DNA from: CAZQDP01 sp964592375
GTDB taxonomy: Bacteria; Bacillota; Clostridia; RUG12999
Direction: 5' to 3'
DNA length: 33,479 bases
NCBI GenBank assembly: GCA_964592375.1
Contig: CAZQDP010000016.1
Location: forward strand, 1 to 33,479
The notes below the pieces were generated by a model. That model saw nothing but the letters and a program-made list of their open reading frames with translations, did not search any database and had not been told where the DNA came from. Position numbers and translations under genes: made by a program. Of the stretch, positions 24,836-32,474 are shown piece after piece. How positions within the stretch are numbered: the stretch's first letter is position 1; every line of letters starts with the position of its first letter.

Positions 24836-26026
24836 ATGCTGAACAAAAAAACAGTGGAAGATATTGTGGTGACCGGCAAAAGAGTGCTGGTTCGTTGTGA
24901 TTTTAATGTACCTTTGAATGAAAATGGTGCCATTACGGATGAAAATCGAATTGTAGGTGCCATCCCGACTATTTCTTATTTGATGAAGAATAATGCAAAG
25001 GTTATTTTATGCTCTCATCTTGGCAGACCAAAGGGAGAGTTTAATATGGCATACAGCTTGGCTCCGGTTGCTGCTAGGCTTTCCCAGCTTTTGGGCACGG
25101 ATGTGAAGATGGCCAGTGATGTTGTAGGGGATAGTGCGAAGCAACTCTGCAAGGAATTGGCGGATGGACAGGTTATTCTGCTTGAAAACGTACGATTTCA
25201 TGCCGAAGAAGAAAAGAACGACCCTGCCTTTGCAAAGCAGCTGGCAGATTTAGCGGAAATTTTTGTGAATGATGCATTTGGTACGGCGCATAGAGCACAT
25301 GCCTCCACGGCCGGTGTGGCTGATTATTTGCCTGCTGTTGCAGGGTATTTGATCCAAAAAGAAATTGATATTATGGGCAAAGCGCTATCCAATCCCAAAA
25401 GGCCGTTTGTAGCCATACTGGGCGGCGCTAAGGTGAAGGATAAAATTGGTGTGATTAATCATCTTTTGGATAAGGTAGATAAAGTCATTATCGGTGGTGG
25501 AATGGGTCATACCTTTATTAAAGCCTTGGGTGGAAACATCGGAGCATCTCTTTTGGATGCCGAAAGATTGGATTATGCAAAGCAAGTAATGGAAACGGCA
25601 AAGGAAAAGGGTGTGGAGTTTATTCTACCCATTGATAAAGTCATTGCAGATAAGTTTTCTAGTGATGCCAATACGGATATCGTGCCTGCAGGGCAAATTC
25701 CGGATGGCTGGCAAGGACTTGATATCGGACCGGAAACCATTGCATATTTTAAAAGTGCGATCAAGGATGCAGGTACAATTATCTGGAACGGACCCATGGG
25801 TGTATTTGAAATGCCTAAGTTTTCTACCGGTACCTTTGAAATTGCAAAGATGGTTGCAGGGTCTGGTGCAGTGACCATTATCGGCGGCGGCGATTCGGCG
25901 GCAGCGGTGGAACAGCTTGGGTTTGCGGATAAAATGACGCATATATCCACGGGAGGCGGAGCTAGTCTTGAATTTTTAGAAGGACTTGAGCTGCCGGGCA
26001 TTGCATGTTTACAAAATAAAGAATAA
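24836..26026 (+). CDS. pgk: phosphoglycerate kinase
   Basis: 396 residues, the normal size. It interconverts 1,3-bisphosphoglycerate + ADP and 3-phosphoglycerate + ATP in glycolysis. Landmarks are RVLVRCDFNVPL (substrate-binding arginine region), ILCSHLGRPKG, LLENVRFHAEEE, FGTAHRAHAST, LGGAKVKDKI, NGPMGVFE and the nucleotide-binding TIIGGGDSAAAVE. The ATG at 24836 has gagaggag upstream, and the N-terminus NKKTVEDI fits the family; an upstream in-frame TTG is rejected. It is the first gene of a pgk-tpiA-gpmI-eno cluster. gapA, often first in such clusters, is absent here. Confidence 0.97.
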   Translation: MLNKKTVEDIVVTGKRVLVRCDFNVPLNENGAITDENRIVGAIPTISYLMKNNAKVILCSHLGRPKGEFNMAYSLAPVAARLSQLLGTDVKMASDVVGDSAKQLCKELADGQVILLENVRFHAEEEKNDPAFAKQLADLAEIFVNDAFGTAHRAHASTAGVADYLPAVAGYLIQKEIDIMGKALSNPKRPFVAILGGAKVKDKIGVINHLLDKVDKVIIGGGMGHTFIKALGGNIGASLLDAERLDYAKQVMETAKEKGVEFILPIDKVIADKFSSDANTDIVPAGQIPDGWQGLDIGPETIAYFKSAIKDAGTIIWNGPMGVFEMPKFSTGTFEIAKMVAGSGAVTIIGGGDSAAAVEQLGFADKMTHISTGGGASLEFLEGLELPGIACLQNKE

Positions 26027-26092
26027 AGCCAGCGAATGAAACGCCACGATTATTCGCGGCGTTTTGCAAGCGTAGGAAAGCGAGGATTATCA

Positions 26093-26860
26093 ATGAGAAC
26101 AAAAGTCATTGCAGGTAACTGGAAAATGAACAAAACGCCCTTAGATACTGCAGAACTTGTGGCACAGCTAAGAGAAGAGGCGCAGGCGGCAGATTGCGAG
26201 GTTGTGGTATGCGTTCCCTTCACCTCTATAGCGAAAGCTGTGGAAGCGGCAAAGGGCAGCAGAGTAGCAGTTGGTGCGCAGAATATGTATTTTGAAGACA
26301 AGGGCGCGTATACAGGCGAAATATCTGCGGATATGCTAAAAGCAGCAGGTGTTTCCTATGTGGTACTGGGCCACTCGGAGAGAAGGCAGTATTTTGGAGA
26401 AACCGACGGCACGGTTAATGCGAAAACCATCAAGGCCTTAGAAAAAGGGCTTATTCCGATTGTATGTGTGGGCGAGAGCTTGCCTCAGAGAGAAAGCGGT
26501 ATTACGAGCGATGTTATTTGTATGCAGGTAAAGCTTGCCATGCAGGGCATATCTCCTGAAGACGCAAAGGGCGTTATCATTGCATATGAACCCATTTGGG
26601 CCATTGGAACAGGCATGACTGCCACCAATGAGCAAGCAAATGAAGTGATTGTGGATATTCGCAGTACCATAGCCGGAATTTATGGAGAGATGATTGCCGG
26701 AGAAATGCGTATTTTATACGGCGGCAGCATGAATGCAGCCAATGCACTGGGCCTCATGAACATGTCAGACATTGATGGCGGCCTCATTGGCGGTGCAAGC
26801 CTTAAGGCGGAGGATTTTAATGTAATTATCAAGGCTTCGAAAGGCGGAATTGCGGTATGA
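26093..26860 (+). CDS. tpiA: triosephosphate isomerase
   Basis: 255 residues. It interconverts dihydroxyacetone phosphate and glyceraldehyde 3-phosphate. The active-site lysine lies in AGNWKMNK, the catalytic histidine in VVLGHSERR, the catalytic glutamate in AYEPIWAIGTG (the mobile loop follows), and the phosphate-binding loop is ILYGGSMNAAN. The ATG at 26093 gives the standard MRTKVIAGNWK start, with gagg eight bases upstream. Its stop overlaps the gpmI start (ATGA), so translation is coupled. Confidence 0.97.
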   Translation: MRTKVIAGNWKMNKTPLDTAELVAQLREEAQAADCEVVVCVPFTSIAKAVEAAKGSRVAVGAQNMYFEDKGAYTGEISADMLKAAGVSYVVLGHSERRQYFGETDGTVNAKTIKALEKGLIPIVCVGESLPQRESGITSDVICMQVKLAMQGISPEDAKGVIIAYEPIWAIGTGMTATNEQANEVIVDIRSTIAGIYGEMIAGEMRILYGGSMNAANALGLMNMSDIDGGLIGGASLKAEDFNVIIKASKGGIAV

Positions 26861-28368
26861 AAAAGCCTCTCGTGCTTACAATACTGGATGGATATGGAAT
26901 GAGCGATTGCCGAGAGGTTAGCGCGATTTCTAAGGCAAAAACCCCAAGGATTACTGAATTTTTCGCAAAATATCCCAATACTACGCTTCGTGCCAGTGGA
27001 ATGGATGTTGGCTTGCCCGAAGGGCAAATGGGCAATTCAGAGGTGGGTCATACCAATATCGGGGCAGGACGGATCGTGTACCAAGAGCTTACGCGCATTA
27101 CCAAATCCATTTTGGATGGCGATTTTTTTGAAAATAAGGCGCTTTGCCAGGTCATGGAAGAATGTAGAGACAGTGGCAAAAAGCTTCATCTGATGGGCTT
27201 ATTATCCGATGGAGGCGTACATAGTCATCATTCACACCTATATGCACTTATTGAGATGGCAAAAAAAATAGGGCTGCAGCATATTTATGTTCATTGCTTG
27301 TTAGATGGTAGGGATGTACCCCCAAATTCAGGGCTTGATTTTGTTCGTCAGCTCGAAGAAAAGCTTGCGTCCATTGGAGCCGGCAAAATTGCCACCGTCA
27401 TGGGAAGATATTTTGCCATGGATAGAGACAACCGATGGGACAGAGTGGAAAAGGCATACAATGCAATGACCATGGCAGAAGGCGAGATGGCGGCCACGGG
27501 AAGCACTGCAGTAGAAAATTCCTATGCAAATCAGGTGTTTGATGAATTTGTGCTCCCCACGGTGGTCGATAAAATGGGAACCATCGATGCAGGAGATGGC
27601 GTGATTTTCTTTAATTTCAGACCCGACAGAGCAAGAGAAATCACCAGAACCTTTGTGGACACGGAGTTTTCCGGATTTGTAAGAAAAAAATTCTCAAAGG
27701 TGCATTATGTATGCATGACTCAGTACGATGCGATGATGCCGGAGGTTTCCGTGGCATTTTTGCCCCAGGAGCTTACGCATACCTTCGGAGAGTATATCAG
27801 TAAAAAGGGACTTAGTCAGCTACGCATTGCCGAAACGGAAAAATATGCCCATGTGACCTTCTTCTTTAACGGAGGTGTGGAGCAGAATTATCCGGGGGAG
27901 GACAGATGCTTAATTCCATCTCCCAAGGTTGCCACCTACGACTTGTTACCCCAAATGAGTGCGTTTGAAGTCAAGGAGGCGGTGGTGGAAAAAATACGCT
28001 CCGGCAAGTACGATGTGATTGTTCTGAACTTTGCAAATTGTGATATGGTAGGGCATACCGGAATGATGGATGCTGCCATCGCGGCAGTGGAGGCTGTGGA
28101 TACCTGCGTTGGCGAAGTGGTAGATGCGGTTATATCCATGGACGGGCAGGTTATCATTACGGCAGACCATGGCAATGCAGACCGAATGATTGATAATGAT
28201 GGCGGACCTTTTACGGCCCACACTACAAATCCTGTGCCCATGATTCTCATTGGTGGCAAGGATAGGTCGCTTCGAAGCGGTTGCCTCGCTGATATTGCGC
28301 CTACGATGCTGGCTCTGCTCAGCCTGGAAAAACCAAGTGAAATGACAGGTGAAAGCCTTATCATATAA
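26857..28368 (+). CDS. gpmI: 2,3-bisphosphoglycerate-independent phosphoglycerate mutase
   Basis: 503 residues. It interconverts 3- and 2-phosphoglycerate by a phosphoserine intermediate; a two-Mn alkaline-phosphatase-fold enzyme. The first metal site is LTILDGYGM, and the catalytic serine is S61 in GQMGNSEVGHTNIGAGR. Substrate-loop motifs are VHCLLDGRDVPP and MGRYFAMDRDNRWDR, and the second metal cluster is NFANCDMVGHTG and ITADHGNAD. The start overlaps the tpiA stop by four bases. The sulfatases at the left end share the same distant fold but not the chemistry. Confidence 0.97.
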   Translation: MKKPLVLTILDGYGMSDCREVSAISKAKTPRITEFFAKYPNTTLRASGMDVGLPEGQMGNSEVGHTNIGAGRIVYQELTRITKSILDGDFFENKALCQVMEECRDSGKKLHLMGLLSDGGVHSHHSHLYALIEMAKKIGLQHIYVHCLLDGRDVPPNSGLDFVRQLEEKLASIGAGKIATVMGRYFAMDRDNRWDRVEKAYNAMTMAEGEMAATGSTAVENSYANQVFDEFVLPTVVDKMGTIDAGDGVIFFNFRPDRAREITRTFVDTEFSGFVRKKFSKVHYVCMTQYDAMMPEVSVAFLPQELTHTFGEYISKKGLSQLRIAETEKYAHVTFFFNGGVEQNYPGEDRCLIPSPKVATYDLLPQMSAFEVKEAVVEKIRSGKYDVIVLNFANCDMVGHTGMMDAAIAAVEAVDTCVGEVVDAVISMDGQVIITADHGNADRMIDNDGGPFTAHTTNPVPMILIGGKDRSLRSGCLADIAPTMLALLSLEKPSEMTGESLII

Positions 28369-28422
28369 AAAAGCCAAGCCTGCGGCATAAAAATAGGCGA
28401 ATAAATTTATGGAGGAATAAAA

Positions 28423-29733
28423 ATGAAACAGTTTATTGAAATTATTGATGTTCTCGCTCGCGAAATTATGGATTCTCGCGGCAACCCCACAGTGGAGGTA
28501 GAGGTATATACAGAGGGCGGTTATGTTGGCCGTGCTACTGTTCCTTCTGGTGCATCCACTGGTGCGTTTGAAGCAGTTGAGCTGCGCGACGGTGAGAGCC
28601 GTTACATGGGAAAAGGCGTTGAAAATGCAGTTGAAAACGTCAATGGCGAAATTGCAGAAGCCATCATTGGTATGAACGTACTAGATCAGGTTTCCATTGA
28701 CCGTGCTATGATTGCACTCGATGGCACACCCAATAAAGCTCGCCTTGGTGCAAACGCTATTTTAGGCGTATCCTTGGCTGCTGCCAAAGCCGCTGCAGAA
28801 GCACTCGGCGTGAGTCTTTATAATTACATCGGCGGCGCAAATGCAAAAACCCTTCCTGTTCCTATGATGAATATCATCAATGGCGGAAAGCATGCAGACA
28901 ACAGCGTAAGCTGTCAGGAATTTATGATTATGCCGGTAGGCGCAGATACTTTCAAAGAAGCACTCAGAATGTGCGCTGAAGTATTCCATACCTTAAAAAC
29001 GGTGCTCAAAGCAAAGGGTTATTCCACTGCAGTAGGCGACGAGGGCGGTTTTGCTCCCAACCTGAAGAGTGATGAAGAAGCACTGCAGGTCATTGTGGAA
29101 GCCATTGCAAAAGCAGGATTTAAACCCGGTGATGATTTCAAAATCGCACTTGATCCTGCTTCCACCGAAATGTACGAAGAAGCAAAAGCGAAGGGCAAAG
29201 AAGGTAGCTACTATTTCTGGAAGACCGATATGATGAAGACAAGAGAAGAAATGGTAGATTTCTGGGCAGATTGGGCGGCCAAATACCCCATTATCTCCAT
29301 TGAAGACGGCATGAGCGAAGAAGATTGGGAAGGCTGGAAGATGCTGACCGAAAAGCTTGGAGATAAAATTCAGCTGGTGGGTGACGATTTATTTGTAACC
29401 AACACCGAAAGACTGGAAAAAGGCATTAAGCTTGGCGTTGCAAACTCCATCCTTATCAAAGTAAATCAAATCGGTACACTCACAGAAACCTTAGAAGCCA
29501 TTGAAATGGCAAATCGCGCAGGCTATACTGCCGTTACCTCTCACAGAAGCGGTGAAACCGAAGATGCAACCATTGCAGATATCGCAGTGGCTACCAATTC
29601 CGGCCAGATCAAAACCGGTGCACCATCTCGTACGGACCGTGTTGCCAAATACAATCAGCTCCTTCGTATCGAAGAAGAACTGGATGAAGTGGCATACTAT
29701 CCCGGCCTAAAAGCATGGTTTAACTTAAAGTAA
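28423..29733 (+). CDS. eno: enolase
   Basis: 436 residues. It dehydrates 2-phosphoglycerate to phosphoenolpyruvate. Signature motifs: EIMDSRGNPTVEVEV, PSGASTGAFEAVELRDG, NIINGGKHADN, the catalytic Glu in VGDEGGFAPNL, ISIEDGMSEEDWEGW, VNQIGTLTETLEAI with the catalytic Lys just upstream (LIKVNQ), and SHRSGETEDATIADIAVA. Tatggagg precedes the ATG at a good distance. Codon use seems richer in C-ending codons than its neighbours, as expected for a highly expressed gene. It closes the glycolysis cluster and is followed by a strong terminator. Confidence 0.98.
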   Translation: MKQFIEIIDVLAREIMDSRGNPTVEVEVYTEGGYVGRATVPSGASTGAFEAVELRDGESRYMGKGVENAVENVNGEIAEAIIGMNVLDQVSIDRAMIALDGTPNKARLGANAILGVSLAAAKAAAEALGVSLYNYIGGANAKTLPVPMMNIINGGKHADNSVSCQEFMIMPVGADTFKEALRMCAEVFHTLKTVLKAKGYSTAVGDEGGFAPNLKSDEEALQVIVEAIAKAGFKPGDDFKIALDPASTEMYEEAKAKGKEGSYYFWKTDMMKTREEMVDFWADWAAKYPIISIEDGMSEEDWEGWKMLTEKLGDKIQLVGDDLFVTNTERLEKGIKLGVANSILIKVNQIGTLTETLEAIEMANRAGYTAVTSHRSGETEDATIADIAVATNSGQIKTGAPSRTDRVAKYNQLLRIEEELDEVAYYPGLKAWFNLK

Positions 29734-29761
29734 TAGAATAAGCTTATTCATAGCAATAGCA

Positions 29762-29799
29762 AAATGTCCCGAAAGGATAAACCTTTCGGGACATTTTTT
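29762..29799 (+). terminator. strong Rho-independent terminator after eno
   Basis: Perfect 15-bp stem (29762-29776 with 29782-29796, core TGTCCCGAAAGG), 5-base loop, ending in six T (29794-29799). The A-rich left flank would allow action in both directions. Confidence 0.95.
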
Positions 29800-29963
29800 A
29801 ATATACTGCATGAAAACAAAAGTTTTCTGCTGTTTTTTGATAAATTGCCTAAATAAACGTCTCCAGAAATGAAAGACGGCTCATCAGTTGTACCTGAAAA
29901 AGTTACTCTGATGATAGCCAATATGAAAAATAAATAACAGATATCCATTTATATGTTCATTTC

Positions 29964-29993
29964 TTGGGGTTTACTGACATAGATTAGTATAAA
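29964..29993 (+). promoter_or_regulatory. possible promoter for the tandem P-loop NTPase gene
   Basis: TTGGGG (29964-29969), 18-base spacer, TATAAA (29988-29993), 25 bases before the start. The -35 match is poor. The rest of the spacer from 29800 shows only a modest inverted repeat (around 29883 and 29908) and no convincing gene. Confidence 0.35.
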
Positions 29994-30017
29994 GAAATGC
30001 AAAAGGAGCGTTTAATC

Positions 30018-31106
30018 ATGCCTGCAAAAACAACCAAATACTTTACATGCGGAAATACGGCACAGGGATTTGTTCATTACTTTGCATCAAATTTACAAGG
30101 ATTAGATAAAGTCTTTATTTTGAAAGGCGGACCCGGTACGGGCAAATCAACGATGATGAGGTCAATTGGTGCCTTGTGTGAAGAAAAAGGCTTATTTACT
30201 GAATTAATACCTTGTTCATCCGATCCTGATTCACTAGATGGTATTATCGTTCCAAATTTAAAACTTGCAGTTGTGGACGGCACCGCTCCGCATATTATAG
30301 AACCTACTGCACCCGGCGCCATTGAGGAGTATGTTAATCTTGGAATTGCGTGGGATAGTAACAAATTAAAAAATCACAAAGATGAAATATTACTTATAAA
30401 CGAAAAAATCAGTGAGTGCTTTAAAAATGCATATCAATACTTCGCGGAAGGTTTGATAATTCACGATGAATGGGAAAAAATATTCATGAAAAACATGAGT
30501 TTTTCAAATGCAAATTTACTCACCCAAGAGACAATTAATATTATTCTAAAGGACCGAAGCTATCATAAGACTTCTCTTCTCAAACACCGCTTTTTTGGTG
30601 CAAGTACTCCCGTAGGATCAATAGACTATATTGATCATATAACATCAAACATTGATAAAAGATATCTATTAAAAGGTCGCCCCGGCACTGGAAAATCCAC
30701 TCTTTTGAAAAAGTTAATCTCTTCGGCAATAGAGCGGGGATTAGATGTGGAAATTTATCATTGCGGTTTTGATGCCAATAGTTTAGATATGGCCTTATTT
30801 CCTGAATTAGACATCTGTATATTCGACAGCACGGCTCCTCATTTATATGAGCCTACAAAACCAAATGATGAGATAATTGATATGTATGCAAAGTGTGTAA
30901 AGCCAGGGACGGATGAAAAGTATGAGCGTGAAATCCAAGGAATTACCTCGCGTTATAAAATGGCAGTACGAAACGGGACACAATATCTTGCCGATGCTAA
31001 AAATCTTCATGATGAACTGGAAAAATATTATATTGAGGCAATGGAATTTGATAAAATAAATGTATTAAGAGATGATATCATTCAGTATATAATGACACTT
31101 GTCTAA
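30018..31106 (+). CDS. tandem P-loop NTPase of the PRK06851 type
   Basis: 362 residues in two related halves, each with a Walker A: KGGPGTGKST near residue 36 and KGRPGTGKST near residue 220. Each is followed by a parallel block: ELIPCSSDPDSLDGIIVP with LAVVDGTAPHIIEP, and EIYHCGFDANSLDMALFP with CIFDSTAPHLYEP. This internal duplication fits the family listed as PRK06851 in Firmicutes, for which I know no proven function. The conserved Asp in VVDGTAPH/IFDSTAPH probably serves as Walker B. It is soluble, with no signal peptide. I chose the ATG at 30018 because AAGGAG (30003-30008) lies before it but after the upstream ATG at 29997. It has no obvious partner gene and begins the AT-rich accessory stretch. 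Confidence 0.8.
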   Translation: MPAKTTKYFTCGNTAQGFVHYFASNLQGLDKVFILKGGPGTGKSTMMRSIGALCEEKGLFTELIPCSSDPDSLDGIIVPNLKLAVVDGTAPHIIEPTAPGAIEEYVNLGIAWDSNKLKNHKDEILLINEKISECFKNAYQYFAEGLIIHDEWEKIFMKNMSFSNANLLTQETINIILKDRSYHKTSLLKHRFFGASTPVGSIDYIDHITSNIDKRYLLKGRPGTGKSTLLKKLISSAIERGLDVEIYHCGFDANSLDMALFPELDICIFDSTAPHLYEPTKPNDEIIDMYAKCVKPGTDEKYEREIQGITSRYKMAVRNGTQYLADAKNLHDELEKYYIEAMEFDKINVLRDDIIQYIMTLV

Positions 31107-31170
31107 CCACTCATTTGTTCAATACGAAAGGAGCTACTGAGCGATTGCCGTTCATCTAACAAGGAGCCTA

Positions 31171-31262
31171 GATTATTGGTGACATGCCTTTTTCGCAACA
31201 TAAAATAAAGATAAAATGTTATAAAAAAGGCTTGTCTCCAATAGATATGTCCCCAATAGATA
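31171..31262. repeat. palindromic intergenic repeat, copy A
   Basis: ATTGGTGACATGCCTTTTT (31175-31193) and AAAAAGGCTTGTCTCCAAT (31224-31242) form a 19-bp inverted repeat with two mismatches. A further cccaatagat follows. About 70 bases are similar to copy B at 32301-32375 in the same orientation. It resembles the short palindromes near REP/IS200-type transposases in Firmicutes, but none is here. It may also terminate transcription from both sides. Confidence 0.6.
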
Positions 31263-31279
31263 TATTTACTGAAGGAAGT

Positions 31280-32119
31280 TCACACTAGTAATTTATCTTC
31301 TTGGATTATTGGTGTAATCTTAACAAAAAATTCTGCATATTCTGAATAACCTTCTAATAATTGATCTAATTGGTCTTGGGATAAAACTCTAGAACACAAA
31401 AGTGGCTTTTCGACATATGGTATAACAGTTTGTACTTCATACTGCATATCCATATATAATCTTAATTCCTTTTCATCAATAGCCTTCGAACAAGTTGGTG
31501 TACTTATCTCAGTCTCAATAATTGTACTAATAATGTTTATAACATCAATCCCTACTTCAATCATAGTTAAAACATCAGAAGAATCTACATTCCTTCCGTG
31601 TATTGCACGATTAAATATAGATATTATTTTATTCAATGCTTTGGAAGTATCTTTTGTGATTATACTCTCTTTATATAAATTTAATATAATTTTACTTATT
31701 GAGATTTTATCATCCGCTAAAAATCGGATTTTGTATAAAAATCGCAGCTTTTTTTCTATCTCAATATTCAATTTTGCGAGTGCTAACACATAGTCTTTTT
31801 CATATAAACTGTAAATGCTTGCAAACAAATCATCATTATGAATATTTGAACAAATATTATTAAATTCTGAATGTTTAACTTCTTTTTCAACATCACACTT
31901 GATTTTATCTATTTCATCTGAGCTTATTTCTGCCTCAAAATCCCCTATTTTAATCTTAGTAATATTATTCACATATGGACTAACTATTAAAATTGCCAAT
32001 AATATCAGTGTTGTGGTATCTACATTGATTATTGCAAAGGAAAAACAATGTGAAATAAGTAAGAGTATAGAAATGATACTAAGTGCCCACCACCAATTAT
32101 TAATAATTATTTTTTTCAT
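31280..32119 (-). CDS. membrane-anchored protein of unknown function (HEPN/DUF4145-like tail?)
   Basis: 279 residues. The ATG at 32119 has a G-rich site (atgggggtttact) before it; an upstream GTG is less likely. Two membrane segments come first (about 10-30 WWWALSIISILLLISHC and 38-56 TLILLAILIVS), followed by KIKIGDFEAEISSDEIDKIK and a helical cytosolic domain of about 190 residues. The stretch IISIFNRAIHGRNVD followed by helical GIDVINIISTII recalls the end of HEPN/DUF4145-type domains found in abortive-infection and stress proteins, but the classical R-x4-6-H motif is not met, so this is only a hint. The gene is clearly more AT-rich than the core genes, has its own good promoter, and is bracketed by two copies of a palindromic repeat, which suggests recent acquisition. 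Confidence 0.65.
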   Translation of the reverse strand: MKKIIINNWWWALSIISILLLISHCFSFAIINVDTTTLILLAILIVSPYVNNITKIKIGDFEAEISSDEIDKIKCDVEKEVKHSEFNNICSNIHNDDLFASIYSLYEKDYVLALAKLNIEIEKKLRFLYKIRFLADDKISISKIILNLYKESIITKDTSKALNKIISIFNRAIHGRNVDSSDVLTMIEVGIDVINIISTIIETEISTPTCSKAIDEKELRLYMDMQYEVQTVIPYVEKPLLCSRVLSQDQLDQLLEGYSEYAEFFVKITPIIQEDKLLV

Positions 32120-32176
32120 AGTAAACCCCCATATTAAGTCTATCACATGATATTTTCAATAATATTTACCATTCTA

Positions 32177-32205
32177 ATTATACAACTAATATAGAATCTT
32201 GTCCA
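32177..32205 (-). promoter_or_regulatory. promoter of the membrane-protein gene
   Basis: On the minus strand, -35 TGGACA (32200-32205), 17-base spacer, -10 TATAAT (32177-32182), about 55 bases before the start codon. Confidence 0.65.
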
Positions 32206-32300
32206 CACTTATTTTACATAATATTCTATAAAATTTACAAATCATTTGAACCACAATTTCATCACGATTTTTACCTTATGTTTTTATATATCAGGGGACA

Positions 32301-32375
32301 ATCTATTGGTGACATGCCTTATTTGTAACGAAGAAAAAAGCTAAAATATTATGAAAAAGACAGGTTCCCACCAAA
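32301..32375. repeat. palindromic intergenic repeat, copy B
   Basis: It begins ctATTGGTGACATGCCTT, identical to copy A over 18 bases, with gapped similarity through taaaat-ttat-aaaaag to caggttcccaccaa. The right arm has diverged, so the hairpin is weaker than in copy A. It occupies most of the noteworthy sequence in the 355-base spacer between the membrane-protein gene and the Fic gene; the remainder (32376-32474) shows nothing else I can name. Confidence 0.55.
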
Positions 32376-32474
32376 CCCATTCTTACTTATTTCTTTTCAG
32401 TTAATATCCTATCTATATTATATTCCGTTCATCTTTGCGCATCGCTTTCATTGTGCATGGATGATTTTTACCTC

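Noticed and set aside
29878..29919. Inverted repeat GGCT-x-ATCAG ... CTGAT-x-AGCC
   Set aside because: Interrupted arms, a loop of about 20 bases and no T tract; not enough to call a regulatory RNA or attachment site.
29748..29948. 66-codon minus-strand open frame after eno, and a 22-codon + frame near 29860
   Set aside because: The minus-strand frame runs through the eno terminator hairpin; neither has a convincing ribosome binding site or family resemblance. At most a gene remnant.
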